NCBI GenBank assembly: GCA_018063105.1
Contig: JAGOQX010000008.1
Coordinates: 1-38,744 of the forward strand
DNA length: 38,744 nucleotides
Direction of reading: 5' to 3'
Source of the DNA: Patescibacteria group bacterium
GTDB lineage: Bacteria > Patescibacteriota > Patescibacteriia > 2-12-FULL-60-25
Below the pieces are notes generated by a model. It was not told the DNA's origin and searched no databases. It saw only the letters and a program-made list of their open reading frames with translations. Positions 20,842 through 28,216 of the stretch are shown here, in pieces. The stretch's first letter is position 1. Each line of letters begins with the position of its first letter. Made by a program: the position numbers and the translations under genes.

Positions 20842-22845
20842 ATGAACATTTCACAACGCGCGTGGCAGCCAATGATTGTAGGGGGTGGCGTTGGAGTGCT
20901 CATTGCAATTGGGTTTCTTTCTGGCATCTTGAATTCTTGGAGTAGCCGAGCGACTGATCGATTGTTTTTACCGCATACATCGGACCCTCGAATTGTTGTT
21001 GTTGCAATTGATGATACGTCGATTAATCAGATCGGTCGGTGGCCATGGTCGCGAACGGTTCATGCGGAATTGATCAAAAAGATTCATGGCGCTGGTGCAA
21101 AGGTTATTGGGTATGACGTGAACTTTCCAGAAGTCTCATCCGATCAAGATGATCATGCGCTTGCTGATGCGCTCAAGGGTGCAGGAAATGTCGTGTTGCC
21201 AATTGAGCTTCAGATTGGATTGAAGCAGGGGGTCAACGTGTATGATCCAAAACAGATTCTTGCACCGATCTCATTGTTGAGCTCTGCCGCGGTTTCAACC
21301 GGCTTTGTAAACGAGCTCCCGGATCCAGATGGTGTTGTTCGTCGTGTTCCGTTGACCGTGACCTCAGCAAAGTCTGAAGAGTATCCAGACTCGCTCCCAT
21401 CGTTCGTTTTAGAGATTGCACGGTATGGCGGTTTTGATGATCGAATAGCGGAGGCTCCGGTCAATAGAGCAAAACGGAATTCATTGATCATCAACTATCC
21501 GGGTGCACCTCGTCAGATATTTGCAACGCTGTCAGCTGTAGACATCCTTCGTGATCGAGTGAGTCTTGATCGTCTTCGCGGAGCCATTGTTTTTGTTGGC
21601 GCTACAGCAAATGATCTACATGATAATGCACTTGTCCCAACATCAAACGGCGTCCCGATGTCCGGCGTTGAAATTCATGCATCAACATTAGATACACTCC
21701 TGAGCCGTCGTTGGCTTCGGGAAGTTCCGGAGTTGCCGTTCGCATTTGTACTCATTGTTCTCAGTTTGATTGTTGCCTTCATTACATCTCACGTTCGTGC
21801 CAGATGGAGTGTCCTCCTCATCGGTCTTTCCTGGTTTGCGATGATTGTCAGCGGCTTCATTTTGTTTGATCGAGGCTGGATCATGGATCTCATCTGGCCG
21901 ACATTTGTCCTCGTCTTCGTCTCCGCTGCCGTGACTCTTGAACGTCGTGTGACGGCTGATCGTGAACGTCGAGAATTGAAAGCCGCTTTTTCACGGTACG
22001 TTTCGCCATCCGTCGTTGATTCTGTGATGAAAAATCCGGACAAACTCAAACTTGGAGGTGATCGAAAACGCATGACAGTTTTGTTTTCTGACATCCGTGG
22101 ATTTACGACAATTTCAGAAGGGCTCTCACCGGAAAAACTCGTTGAGATTTTGAACCGCTATCTTGATCGCATGACCTCGATTGTCTTTGAGCATGATGGT
22201 GTCTTGGACAAGTACATCGGTGACGCGGTGATGGCATTTTGGAATGCGCCACTTGATCAACCAGATCATGCGTTACGAGCCGTGAAGACAGCGTTAACAA
22301 TGAGTGAGGCACTGGCGAAGATGAACGCAGAAAATGCGTTTGATGGTCATGAGCTTCATATCGGCCTTGGCGTGAACACGGGTGACATGGTTGTTGGAAA
22401 CGTTGGGGGAGAGACGCGATTTGATTACACGGTCATCGGCGACAACGTGAATTTGGGATCACGCCTAGAAAGTCTTACGAAAGAATATGGCGTTCAAATC
22501 ATCATCACTGAAGCTACGCTGGGTGAATTGAAGAAGCAGGTGCTTACGCGACGACTTGATAAGGTTGCAGTGAAAGGGAAGAAGGAACCGGTCGTCATTT
22601 ATGAAGTGATGGAGTTAATGGAAACGGCTTCGCCAAAACGAAAGAAGTTTGCAAAGGAGTTTGAGGCCGCGCTTGATCTCTATTTTTCCCGTCAGTTCAA
22701 AGAGGCTGTTCAAGCATGTGATCTATTGTTGAAGACAACACCTGATGATGGGGCAACGAAAACGCTCCTTGAGCGTGCTCAACATTTTATGAAATCGCCT
22801 CCAGAAGAGGGATGGGTGGGAACGTGGGTGTATACGAAGAAGTAG
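20842..22845 (+). CDS. CHASE2-domain class III adenylate/guanylate cyclase
   Basis: 667 residues from ATG 20842, chosen because the predicted transcript start is near 20825. One TM (about 10-31), extracytoplasmic CHASE2 sensor (about 34-294, with IVVVAIDDTSINQIGRWPWSR and IVFVGATA), three TMs (about 299-365), then the cyclase domain. Metal-binding Asp residues are D417 (FSDIRGFT) and D461 (YIGDAVMAFWN); base-recognising Lys/Asp are K457 (LDKYIGD) and D528 (FDYTVIGD); transition-state Asn/Arg are N537 and R541 (VNLGSRLE). The Lys/Asp pair favours ATP, hence cAMP. A C-terminal helical region of about 90 residues follows. Converges with trpS, 5 bp apart, no terminator. Confidence 0.93.
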   Translation: MNISQRAWQPMIVGGGVGVLIAIGFLSGILNSWSSRATDRLFLPHTSDPRIVVVAIDDTSINQIGRWPWSRTVHAELIKKIHGAGAKVIGYDVNFPEVSSDQDDHALADALKGAGNVVLPIELQIGLKQGVNVYDPKQILAPISLLSSAAVSTGFVNELPDPDGVVRRVPLTVTSAKSEEYPDSLPSFVLEIARYGGFDDRIAEAPVNRAKRNSLIINYPGAPRQIFATLSAVDILRDRVSLDRLRGAIVFVGATANDLHDNALVPTSNGVPMSGVEIHASTLDTLLSRRWLREVPELPFAFVLIVLSLIVAFITSHVRARWSVLLIGLSWFAMIVSGFILFDRGWIMDLIWPTFVLVFVSAAVTLERRVTADRERRELKAAFSRYVSPSVVDSVMKNPDKLKLGGDRKRMTVLFSDIRGFTTISEGLSPEKLVEILNRYLDRMTSIVFEHDGVLDKYIGDAVMAFWNAPLDQPDHALRAVKTALTMSEALAKMNAENAFDGHELHIGLGVNTGDMVVGNVGGETRFDYTVIGDNVNLGSRLESLTKEYGVQIIITEATLGELKKQVLTRRLDKVAVKGKKEPVVIYEVMELMETASPKRKKFAKEFEAALDLYFSRQFKEAVQACDLLLKTTPDDGATKTLLERAQHFMKSPPEEGWVGTWVYTKK

Positions 22846-22850
22846 ACGTG

Positions 22851-23840
22851 TTATCGACCAAGGCCAACTTTTTCTCTAACCTGTTTGATCTTTTCAGCTG
22901 CAAGCCCTCGCGCCTTATCGCGCCCGCGATCCAAGATCTTGCTGAGCTCAGCAGGATCATCTTGAAATAATCGAAGTTTCTTTTGAATCGGTTCCAGCAT
23001 GGTCACGACGGCTTCTGCAAGAGCTTTTTTGAAATCCGCGTAGCCTTTATTTGCATATTCATCTTCAATATCTTTCATGCTTCGTCCTGTTGCATGGTGA
23101 AAAATAGTGAGCAGGTTTGAAATTGCCGGTCGCTCAATGGCATCATACGCAATTCCTGTTCCTGAGTCTGTGACCGCTTTTGAGATTTTCTTTCGAATGA
23201 CGTCAGGTGAATCCGAAAGCGCAATGTAGCTATTCGCAGAGAGCGCACTCTTCGACATTTTTGCCGTTGGTTCGTCCAAGGCCATGATACGTGCACCAAC
23301 TTTTTGAATGAGCGGTTGTGGAATCACAAACGTTTCTCCGAATTGGGTGTTGAATCGTCGTCCAACAAGTCGTGTCAGTTCAAGGTGTTGTACCTGATCC
23401 TCGCCAACCGGCACAACGCTGGTGTCATAGAGCAAGATGTCAGCCGCCATTAATGCGGGATAGGTGAAGAGTCCAACGCCAACGTTCTCGCCACGTTTGA
23501 TTGATTTGTCTTTGAATTGCGTCATTCGTTCCAGCTCAGAGACTTTGATAATCGTGCTCAAAATCCATCCAAGCTCTGCATGCTCTGGAACTTCGCTTTG
23601 CACGAAGATGTCGCAACGCGCAGGATCAACGCCAGCTGCAAGGTATGTTGCGGCAACGTTCAGAATGTTTTGACGAAGGATTTTCGGATCCTGCGGAACG
23701 GTGATCGCATGCAAATCAACGACGCAGAAGAGACATCGATACCGATGCTGAATCTCAACCCACTGTTTCAGCGCGCCAATGTAGTTTCCAATGTGAAGAT
23801 TGTTCGTCGGCTGAACGCCGGAGAAGAGGAGGTCTGGCAT
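22851..23840 (-). CDS. trpS: Tryptophan-tRNA ligase
   Basis: 329 residues, the usual bacterial length. Class I signature HIGN at 16-19 (HIGH-like) and KMSKS at 194-198; GEDQVQHLELTR (146-157) and DLHAIT (42-47) are typical TrpRS active-site segments. Charges tRNA-Trp with tryptophan in the cytoplasm. Starts MPDLLFSGVQPTNNLHIGNY, so the N-terminus is placed where the Rossmann fold begins. Divergent from the gene at 23906. Confidence 0.97.
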   Translation of the reverse strand: MPDLLFSGVQPTNNLHIGNYIGALKQWVEIQHRYRCLFCVVDLHAITVPQDPKILRQNILNVAATYLAAGVDPARCDIFVQSEVPEHAELGWILSTIIKVSELERMTQFKDKSIKRGENVGVGLFTYPALMAADILLYDTSVVPVGEDQVQHLELTRLVGRRFNTQFGETFVIPQPLIQKVGARIMALDEPTAKMSKSALSANSYIALSDSPDVIRKKISKAVTDSGTGIAYDAIERPAISNLLTIFHHATGRSMKDIEDEYANKGYADFKKALAEAVVTMLEPIQKKLRLFQDDPAELSKILDRGRDKARGLAAEKIKQVREKVGLGR

Positions 23841-23865
23841 ATATCGTCCATAGCATGCCTGTCGT

Positions 23866-23871
23866 GCTATA
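23866..23871 (+). promoter_or_regulatory. -10 box of the 256-aa membrane-anchored protein gene
   Basis: TGCTATACT: an extended -10 with TATACT at 23866-23871. Predicted start near 23878, which excludes the upstream ATG at 23855 and supports the ATG at 23906. Confidence 0.45.
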
Positions 23872-23905
23872 CTTGCGTCAATTACTCGCTCTTCATTTAT
23901 TTTTT

Positions 23906-24676
23906 ATGGCCACGAACACATCGTCAAAGCAAAAGAATCAAACGCTTTTGCTTGTTATTCTCTTGTTGCTCCTTACGGCTGGAGGAATGTTTATCTTGTA
24001 TCTGAAAATGAACGGCGATCTTGCGTACTCAGCGGAGAATACCTCAATGCTTTCAAGACGGGTTGAGCAGCTGGAGACTAAATTGGAAAAAATGAATAAT
24101 GTTGTAGCGCAACCGTCTATTCTTGCGGTCGGGGCACCTACTACAGGTTTATCAACAATCAAGATTGAAAATTCAAAGATCGGTTTGTCATTTAGTGTTC
24201 CGGCCCAATGGGGAGCGGGTGAATTTACTGAGGACAAGTCAATGTGTTACGACAATAGCGGTAAATTAACATCAAATTGTTTGGGTTCTCAGTTCCATTT
24301 GAAAATGACTAAAATGAGTATTTGTGGTTCGACAAAGGATTTCACGGTTCCTCGTGGTGCCTATTATTGTGATGAACGGGGAGCTATTCTTGAAAAGAAT
24401 GGCTCCTTTGAGAAAACGGAACCTTTTACGGCTGGCGCAGAAGCTTTACGGCCAACAAAGGTGTATGTCGTGAATGGTGGAAAAGTACTCTTATTCTCTG
24501 GCGAGGCCGTAACGCAAATGGATGAAAATGGAATGAGAAATCTTCCAAAGACGTTTGCGCTCGTCAGCCTTAAGGGAAAATTCTATCAAACGGCATGGAT
24601 CGATTTCGGAACGAATGCGACAGATACGATTGAGACGATCATCAAATCATTTCAAATCACACAGCCGACTGAATAG
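23906..24676 (+). CDS. Membrane-anchored extracytoplasmic protein, unknown
   Basis: 256 residues from ATG 23906. A Lys-containing N-terminus, a TM helix (TLLLVILLLLLTAGGMFILYL, about 13-33), a coiled coil (SMLSRRVEQLETKLEKMNN, about 47-66) and an exterior domain with four cysteines (SMCYDN, SNCLGS, SICGST, YYCDER). The exterior part begins NSKIGLSFSVPAQWGAG, a pattern seen in small exported proteins that resemble PsbP/photolyase-like surface domains, but I would not assign a family. Own promoter, bidirectional terminator downstream. Confidence 0.75.
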   Translation: MATNTSSKQKNQTLLLVILLLLLTAGGMFILYLKMNGDLAYSAENTSMLSRRVEQLETKLEKMNNVVAQPSILAVGAPTTGLSTIKIENSKIGLSFSVPAQWGAGEFTEDKSMCYDNSGKLTSNCLGSQFHLKMTKMSICGSTKDFTVPRGAYYCDERGAILEKNGSFEKTEPFTAGAEALRPTKVYVVNGGKVLLFSGEAVTQMDENGMRNLPKTFALVSLKGKFYQTAWIDFGTNATDTIETIIKSFQITQPTE

Positions 24677-24682
24677 TGAAAC

Positions 24683-24716
24683 AAAAAAACACCCCGCAAA
24701 AGCGGGGTTGTTTTTT
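24683..24716. terminator. Bidirectional terminator
   Basis: ACCCCGC (24691-24697) pairs with GCGGGGT (24702-24708) with an AAAA loop, flanked by A and T runs on each side. It serves the membrane protein (+) and RNase J (-); it overlaps the RNase J stop. Confidence 0.85.
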
Positions 24717-26805
24717 AGACCTCTACGATGATTGAAAGAATCATCGGGCGGCGTTGGATTTTGTGGTAGAGGAATTCGCCGAGGTCTTCGCGGATCTTTT
24801 CTTTGAGATATGTTCCGTTTGCGTTTGATCGTGGATCTTGATCTTTGAGCGTGAGGGCAATGCGTTTGCGGGCCTGGAGAATCAAGTCGTTTTGGTCTTT
24901 CATGTAGATGAACCCGCGTGAAATGAAATCTGGCATCTGCATGAGCTGTCCCGTCTTTTCACTCACGATGGCGATGACGACGACGATACCGTCTCCGGCG
25001 AGTTCTTGGCGGTCGCGCAGCACGATGTGATTCGTGTCGCCAACGCCTAAGCCATCAACGAAAACATAGTCTGTCGGAACTTTTGTATTCGTAATCTGTC
25101 CATTGCCTTGGCGATCAAATTCCATGATCTGACCGTTGTCTGCAATAAAGATGTTGTCTTTTGGAAAGCCTTTTTCTTCTGCGATCTTGGCGTGTTCGCA
25201 CAAGAAGGAGTAGTGACCTTCGATCGGAATCAAGTATTTTGGTTTCACCATTTCATGCATTTCAACAAGATCTTCTTGTTTTGCATGACCACCAGCGTGA
25301 ACGTCCATCATCTTGTAATGAATAACCTCTGCACCTTCACGATACAGCGTGTCTTTCACGCGTTGCACGGAGCGTTCGTTTCCAGGAATGACGGATGAGG
25401 AGAATACAACCGTGTCGCCCGGCTCAATTTCAATGAATGGATGTTCGCGGTTTGCGATGCGCATCAATACAGCGCGTTCTTCACCTTGTGCGCCGGTACA
25501 AACGATCGCAACTTTTTCGCGTGGATAGCTGTTAATCTGCTTCGTTTCAATCAGTGTTCCTTTCTGTACCTTCATGTACCCAAGCTCTTGAGCGATTTGG
25601 ATGTTCGAGCGCATGGAGAACCCCTCGACAGCAACTTTGCGGCCTTGGCGTTCACAAGCAAGAATGATCTGTTGAATACGCGCGATCATTGAAGCAAACG
25701 TACCGATAATGACACGGCCTTTTGCATTTGCAATGATTTCGTCGATGTTATGTTGAATGTCAATTTCCGGTAATTGTTTGCCCGGTTGTGAGGCATTCGT
25801 AGAATCGATCATGAGCGCAAGCACGTTGCGTTCACCCAGTTTTTTGATTTTTTCAGTTTCTTGAATGGACTGTGCACCTGGTTCGGAATCCAGTTTGAAG
25901 TCTCCGGTATGCACGACGATACCGCACGGGGTATTCACGATCACGCCCATGGAAGATGGGACGGAGTGGGCGACACCAAAGAATTCAACGCTGAATGAAC
26001 CGAGCTTCAGAACATCATGCGCTTTGATGACGTGTAAGTTCAGCGGGGGAACGTCGCGATGATCATCTTGGCGCTTTTTGATAATTGCACAGGTCAAGTC
26101 TGTCGAGAAAATTGGCGGATTGCCTAAACGAGGAATCAAATGGGGGATACCACCGATGTGATCAAAGTGGGCATGAGTGATGATGACGCCGCGAATGTTT
26201 CGCTCCTTGCCTTTTAAGCAGGAGACATTTGGAATGATGTAGTCGACGCCAGGCATGTCTTCATCCGGAAACTGCAAACCCATATCAATGAGGATGATGT
26301 CGTTGCCATATTCGATCATGGTCATGTTGCGACCGATTTCTTCATTTCCGCCTAAAACGGAAATACGCAACCGTTGATCAGTTGTGGCTTGAAGGGCGTC
26401 GGTATCACTTCCGGTTTTGAGATATGGTTTGTGCTTGTAGGTGTTCATGCGAGCAGGGCGTGAAAATGCGCCACCTCCACCTGCGGAGGAGCGACCGCCT
26501 TTGCGTTTGCCGCCTGGGCCACCGTGGCCTCCTGCATGTGGAGCGTGTCCGTGTGCTGGGGCTGGTTTGCGCGTAGCAAAAAATGGCTTCGTGCCTTCTT
26601 CTCGGGCTAAGCCTTCTTTAATACTGAGGGGTTCTTTCTTCCCGTTTTTTGCAACAGCCTTCGCGATAATCGATGAGGTTGGTGCAATTTGCTCACGTGA
26701 GCTTCCCGGCTTGGTAAATGTTTTTCCAGGCTTTGGGGATGGTTTCCAGTTGCCTCGAGGGTGAACGTTTCCTTGAGGGGATGGATATTTTTGGATTGGA
26801 TCCAT
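24715..26805 (-). CDS. rnj: Ribonuclease J with long basic N-terminal extension
   Basis: 696 residues; RNase J proteins are usually about 555. The extra about 143 N-terminal residues are low-complexity, basic and rich in Pro, Gly, His and Lys (for example HGHAPHAGGHGGPGGKRKGG near 85-104), probably disordered RNA-binding or interaction sequence. The catalytic part begins RLRISVLGGNEEIGRNMTMI. The metallo-beta-lactamase motif is HAHFDH at 211-216, later HTGDFKLD and the beta-CASP signatures follow, and the C-terminus carries the RNase J helper domain (ENGQ-like IADNGQIMEFDR, then GLGVGD). It is a 5'-3' exo- and endoribonuclease in mRNA decay and rRNA processing. Monocistronic. Confidence 0.95.
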   Translation of the reverse strand: MDPIQKYPSPQGNVHPRGNWKPSPKPGKTFTKPGSSREQIAPTSSIIAKAVAKNGKKEPLSIKEGLAREEGTKPFFATRKPAPAHGHAPHAGGHGGPGGKRKGGRSSAGGGGAFSRPARMNTYKHKPYLKTGSDTDALQATTDQRLRISVLGGNEEIGRNMTMIEYGNDIILIDMGLQFPDEDMPGVDYIIPNVSCLKGKERNIRGVIITHAHFDHIGGIPHLIPRLGNPPIFSTDLTCAIIKKRQDDHRDVPPLNLHVIKAHDVLKLGSFSVEFFGVAHSVPSSMGVIVNTPCGIVVHTGDFKLDSEPGAQSIQETEKIKKLGERNVLALMIDSTNASQPGKQLPEIDIQHNIDEIIANAKGRVIIGTFASMIARIQQIILACERQGRKVAVEGFSMRSNIQIAQELGYMKVQKGTLIETKQINSYPREKVAIVCTGAQGEERAVLMRIANREHPFIEIEPGDTVVFSSSVIPGNERSVQRVKDTLYREGAEVIHYKMMDVHAGGHAKQEDLVEMHEMVKPKYLIPIEGHYSFLCEHAKIAEEKGFPKDNIFIADNGQIMEFDRQGNGQITNTKVPTDYVFVDGLGVGDTNHIVLRDRQELAGDGIVVVIAIVSEKTGQLMQMPDFISRGFIYMKDQNDLILQARKRIALTLKDQDPRSNANGTYLKEKIREDLGEFLYHKIQRRPMILSIIVEV

Positions 26806-27069
26806 AACAAACAGATGGTAATAAACGTAAATAATATAAGGTGTATCTATTCACTTTTTGCCAATAACGACAGAAAATATGACATTTTTTGGAAAAAAGC
26901 GAATAGACACTCGATTTGATAATTTGGTAATTCCCGTTGCATAGATGGCGCTTTTCCTGGGTTTCAGCCAATCAATAGCAATTTGTCGCTTTGTACAGTT
27001 CTACAGTGCAAAACTACGCAACGGGCGGTTCAAACAACGGCACACTCAAGGCAGGTCACTAACGAATCG
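26806..27069. other. Untranslated region between RNase J and the small RNA, with 8-bp inverted repeat
   Basis: No reading frame of note. CCCGTTGC (26933-26940) and GCAACGGG (27018-27025) are perfect complements enclosing 77 nt, which hold further short pairs (GGC...GCC at 26948-26970). The stretch could be the RNase J leader, or a second folded RNA. RNase J transcripts with regulatory leaders are known in other bacteria; that link is inference. Confidence 0.35.
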
Positions 27070-27277
27070 AAAATCCTGAAAATTGATTATTGAGGGATTT
27101 TTATTCTGCGGAAGCGTCTTGAATTGATCTGGAAAACTATCGTTTCCTCAAACGGGACAATGAATGTCTCCGCGAAGATTTTGGTTTTAGATCTAACGTG
27201 TAGGCCAAATGGCCTCTTTCACGACCGTCGGAATTGGCCTAATCTTAGGCAAATCTGCGACGAATGTGAACTGACTT
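27070..27277 (-). ncRNA. Candidate structured small RNA, about 208 nt
   Basis: A near-consensus minus-strand promoter (TTGACG-17-TATTCT) is followed by about 200 nt without a coding frame and then a hairpin ending in TTTT (AAAATCC 27070-27076 / GGATTTT 27095-27101). Within it, minus-strand hairpins are visible: GCCTAA/TTAGGC, AGGCCA/TGGCCT, GGAGACA/TGTCCC and GGAAAC/GTTTTCC. The last two are nested in an outer GCGGAG/CTTCCGC stem, giving a branched fold. I see none of the signatures of tmRNA, 4.5S/SRP RNA or classical 6S RNA. It points toward the RNase J gene. Confidence 0.5.
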
Positions 27278-27283
27278 GTTCAT

Positions 27284-27312
27284 AGAATAGCACGGAATGG
27301 ATGTGTCGTCAA
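27284..27312 (-). promoter_or_regulatory. Promoter of the candidate small RNA
   Basis: Minus strand: TTGACG (27307-27312), 17 bp ending CCGTGC, TATTCT (27284-27289). Confidence 0.6.
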
Positions 27313-27385
27313 TGTTCTGGGTTGAACGGCCAGCGCACAGTTGATAACATAGGGGTGTAAATTATTGGATATTATTCTTGATAAT

Positions 27386-28036
27386 ATGAATATGGAAACT
27401 CCACCAAAGGCGGGACCGGATACGAAACAGACAAGAGAAGATGAAGAGGATGCGTTAGATTTGTTACACCGTTGGCCAACACAGAACGAGCCTTTAGATC
27501 CGGTTTTGCTAGTAAACCCAGAAGGTGCGTTTCAAGGTGTTGAAATGGGTATTGAAAACCTCGAACGTCCAAATACAGATGTAGAGGATCGAATCGTTGA
27601 AAGACTCCGGCTTCGACGTCTCCAAGAGGAGGAATCAAGGATTGCTCCTGAACGAATCGAGGAACTGCAAGGTTTGATTGACCAAGGAGTTGATGTTGTT
27701 GCTGCTGGGGTACCAGAAGTGAGTCCGGATCAGAATTTAACGGGTAGAAATAGGACCGTTGCTTTGAATCGGAGAGATATGGAGACATTTGGCGCTGTGA
27801 TTGGAGGGGAGCAGGCTGGCTTGGCGACAAGAGGCGAGGTTGTTCGAGGCGGAGAGATGCCTGCAGGAATGACGACAGAGTTATCGGGAAGCGGCGGATC
27901 TACGATGAGTGTTCAGGGCATCGAGGGCGTTGGGGAAACGGATGTTCAACCGGCAATGTTTAATCTTGCAGAGTTACAACGACAGGATGAGGAGCGCCAG
28001 CGTCGTGCAGGAGGGAATCGAACAAATGCAGCGTAA
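27386..28036 (+). CDS. Unknown acidic, probably disordered protein
   Basis: 216 residues from ATG 27386 (ATG 27392 is equally possible; a TATTAT -10 at 27370-27375 excludes starts further upstream). MNMETPPKAGPDTKQTREDE... Rich in Glu, Asp, Arg, Gly and Gln with no cysteine or membrane segment; the central part has short helices (DRIVERLRLRRLQEEESRIA, RIEELQGLIDQGVDVVAAGV). The C-terminal half is Gly/Thr/Ser-rich (GGEMPAGMTTELSGSGGSTM). No family recognised. The terminator after it is shared with the convergent tRNA-Leu gene. Confidence 0.6.
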   Translation: MNMETPPKAGPDTKQTREDEEDALDLLHRWPTQNEPLDPVLLVNPEGAFQGVEMGIENLERPNTDVEDRIVERLRLRRLQEEESRIAPERIEELQGLIDQGVDVVAAGVPEVSPDQNLTGRNRTVALNRRDMETFGAVIGGEQAGLATRGEVVRGGEMPAGMTTELSGSGGSTMSVQGIEGVGETDVQPAMFNLAELQRQDEERQRRAGGNRTNAA

Positions 28037-28038
28037 CA

Positions 28039-28066
28039 AAAAGCCTCGCGATTCTGCGAGGCTTTT
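28039..28066. terminator. Bidirectional terminator between unknown gene and tRNA-Leu
   Basis: AAAAGCCTCGC (28039-28049) and GCGAGGCTTTT (28056-28066), 6-nt loop. Confidence 0.9.
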
Positions 28067-28070
28067 GTAT

Positions 28071-28157
28071 TGGTGGGCGAGGAGAGACTCGAACTCTCAC
28101 AATCTTGCGATCGCTAGCACCTGAAGCTAGTGCGTCTACCAATTTCGCCACTCGCCC
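28071..28157 (-). tRNA. tRNA-Leu (anticodon CAG)
   Basis: The minus strand starts GGGCGAGTGGCGAAATTGG and folds with acceptor stem GGGCGAG/CTCGCCC, the anticodon loop CTTCAGGTG (CAG), a class II long variable arm (GCGATCGCAAGATTGT) and the T arm GAGAGTTCGAGTCTCTC. The terminal CCA is encoded. Length 87 nt, normal for tRNA-Leu. Confidence 0.96.
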
Positions 28158-28216
28158 GAGTGGATTGCGTGTTGATGATGCCTGGTTCGGCTAACAGTTG
28201 TCAATCCGCGCTGTGC

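Noticed and set aside
23855-23905. Upstream start for the 256-aa membrane protein
   Set aside because: The ATG at 23855 lies upstream of the -10 box (23866-23871), and the added residues give no better signal sequence.
26441-26764. 107-codon plus frame opposite the RNase J extension
   Set aside because: Pro/Ala-rich antisense shadow of the low-complexity extension, no start signals.
26806-27364. tmRNA, SRP RNA or 6S RNA in the gene-free stretch
   Set aside because: No tRNA-like CCA end with GGTTCGA, no tag reading frame ending in Ala-Ala, no GGAAGCA-type SRP loop, and no 6S-type pairing of the two ends.
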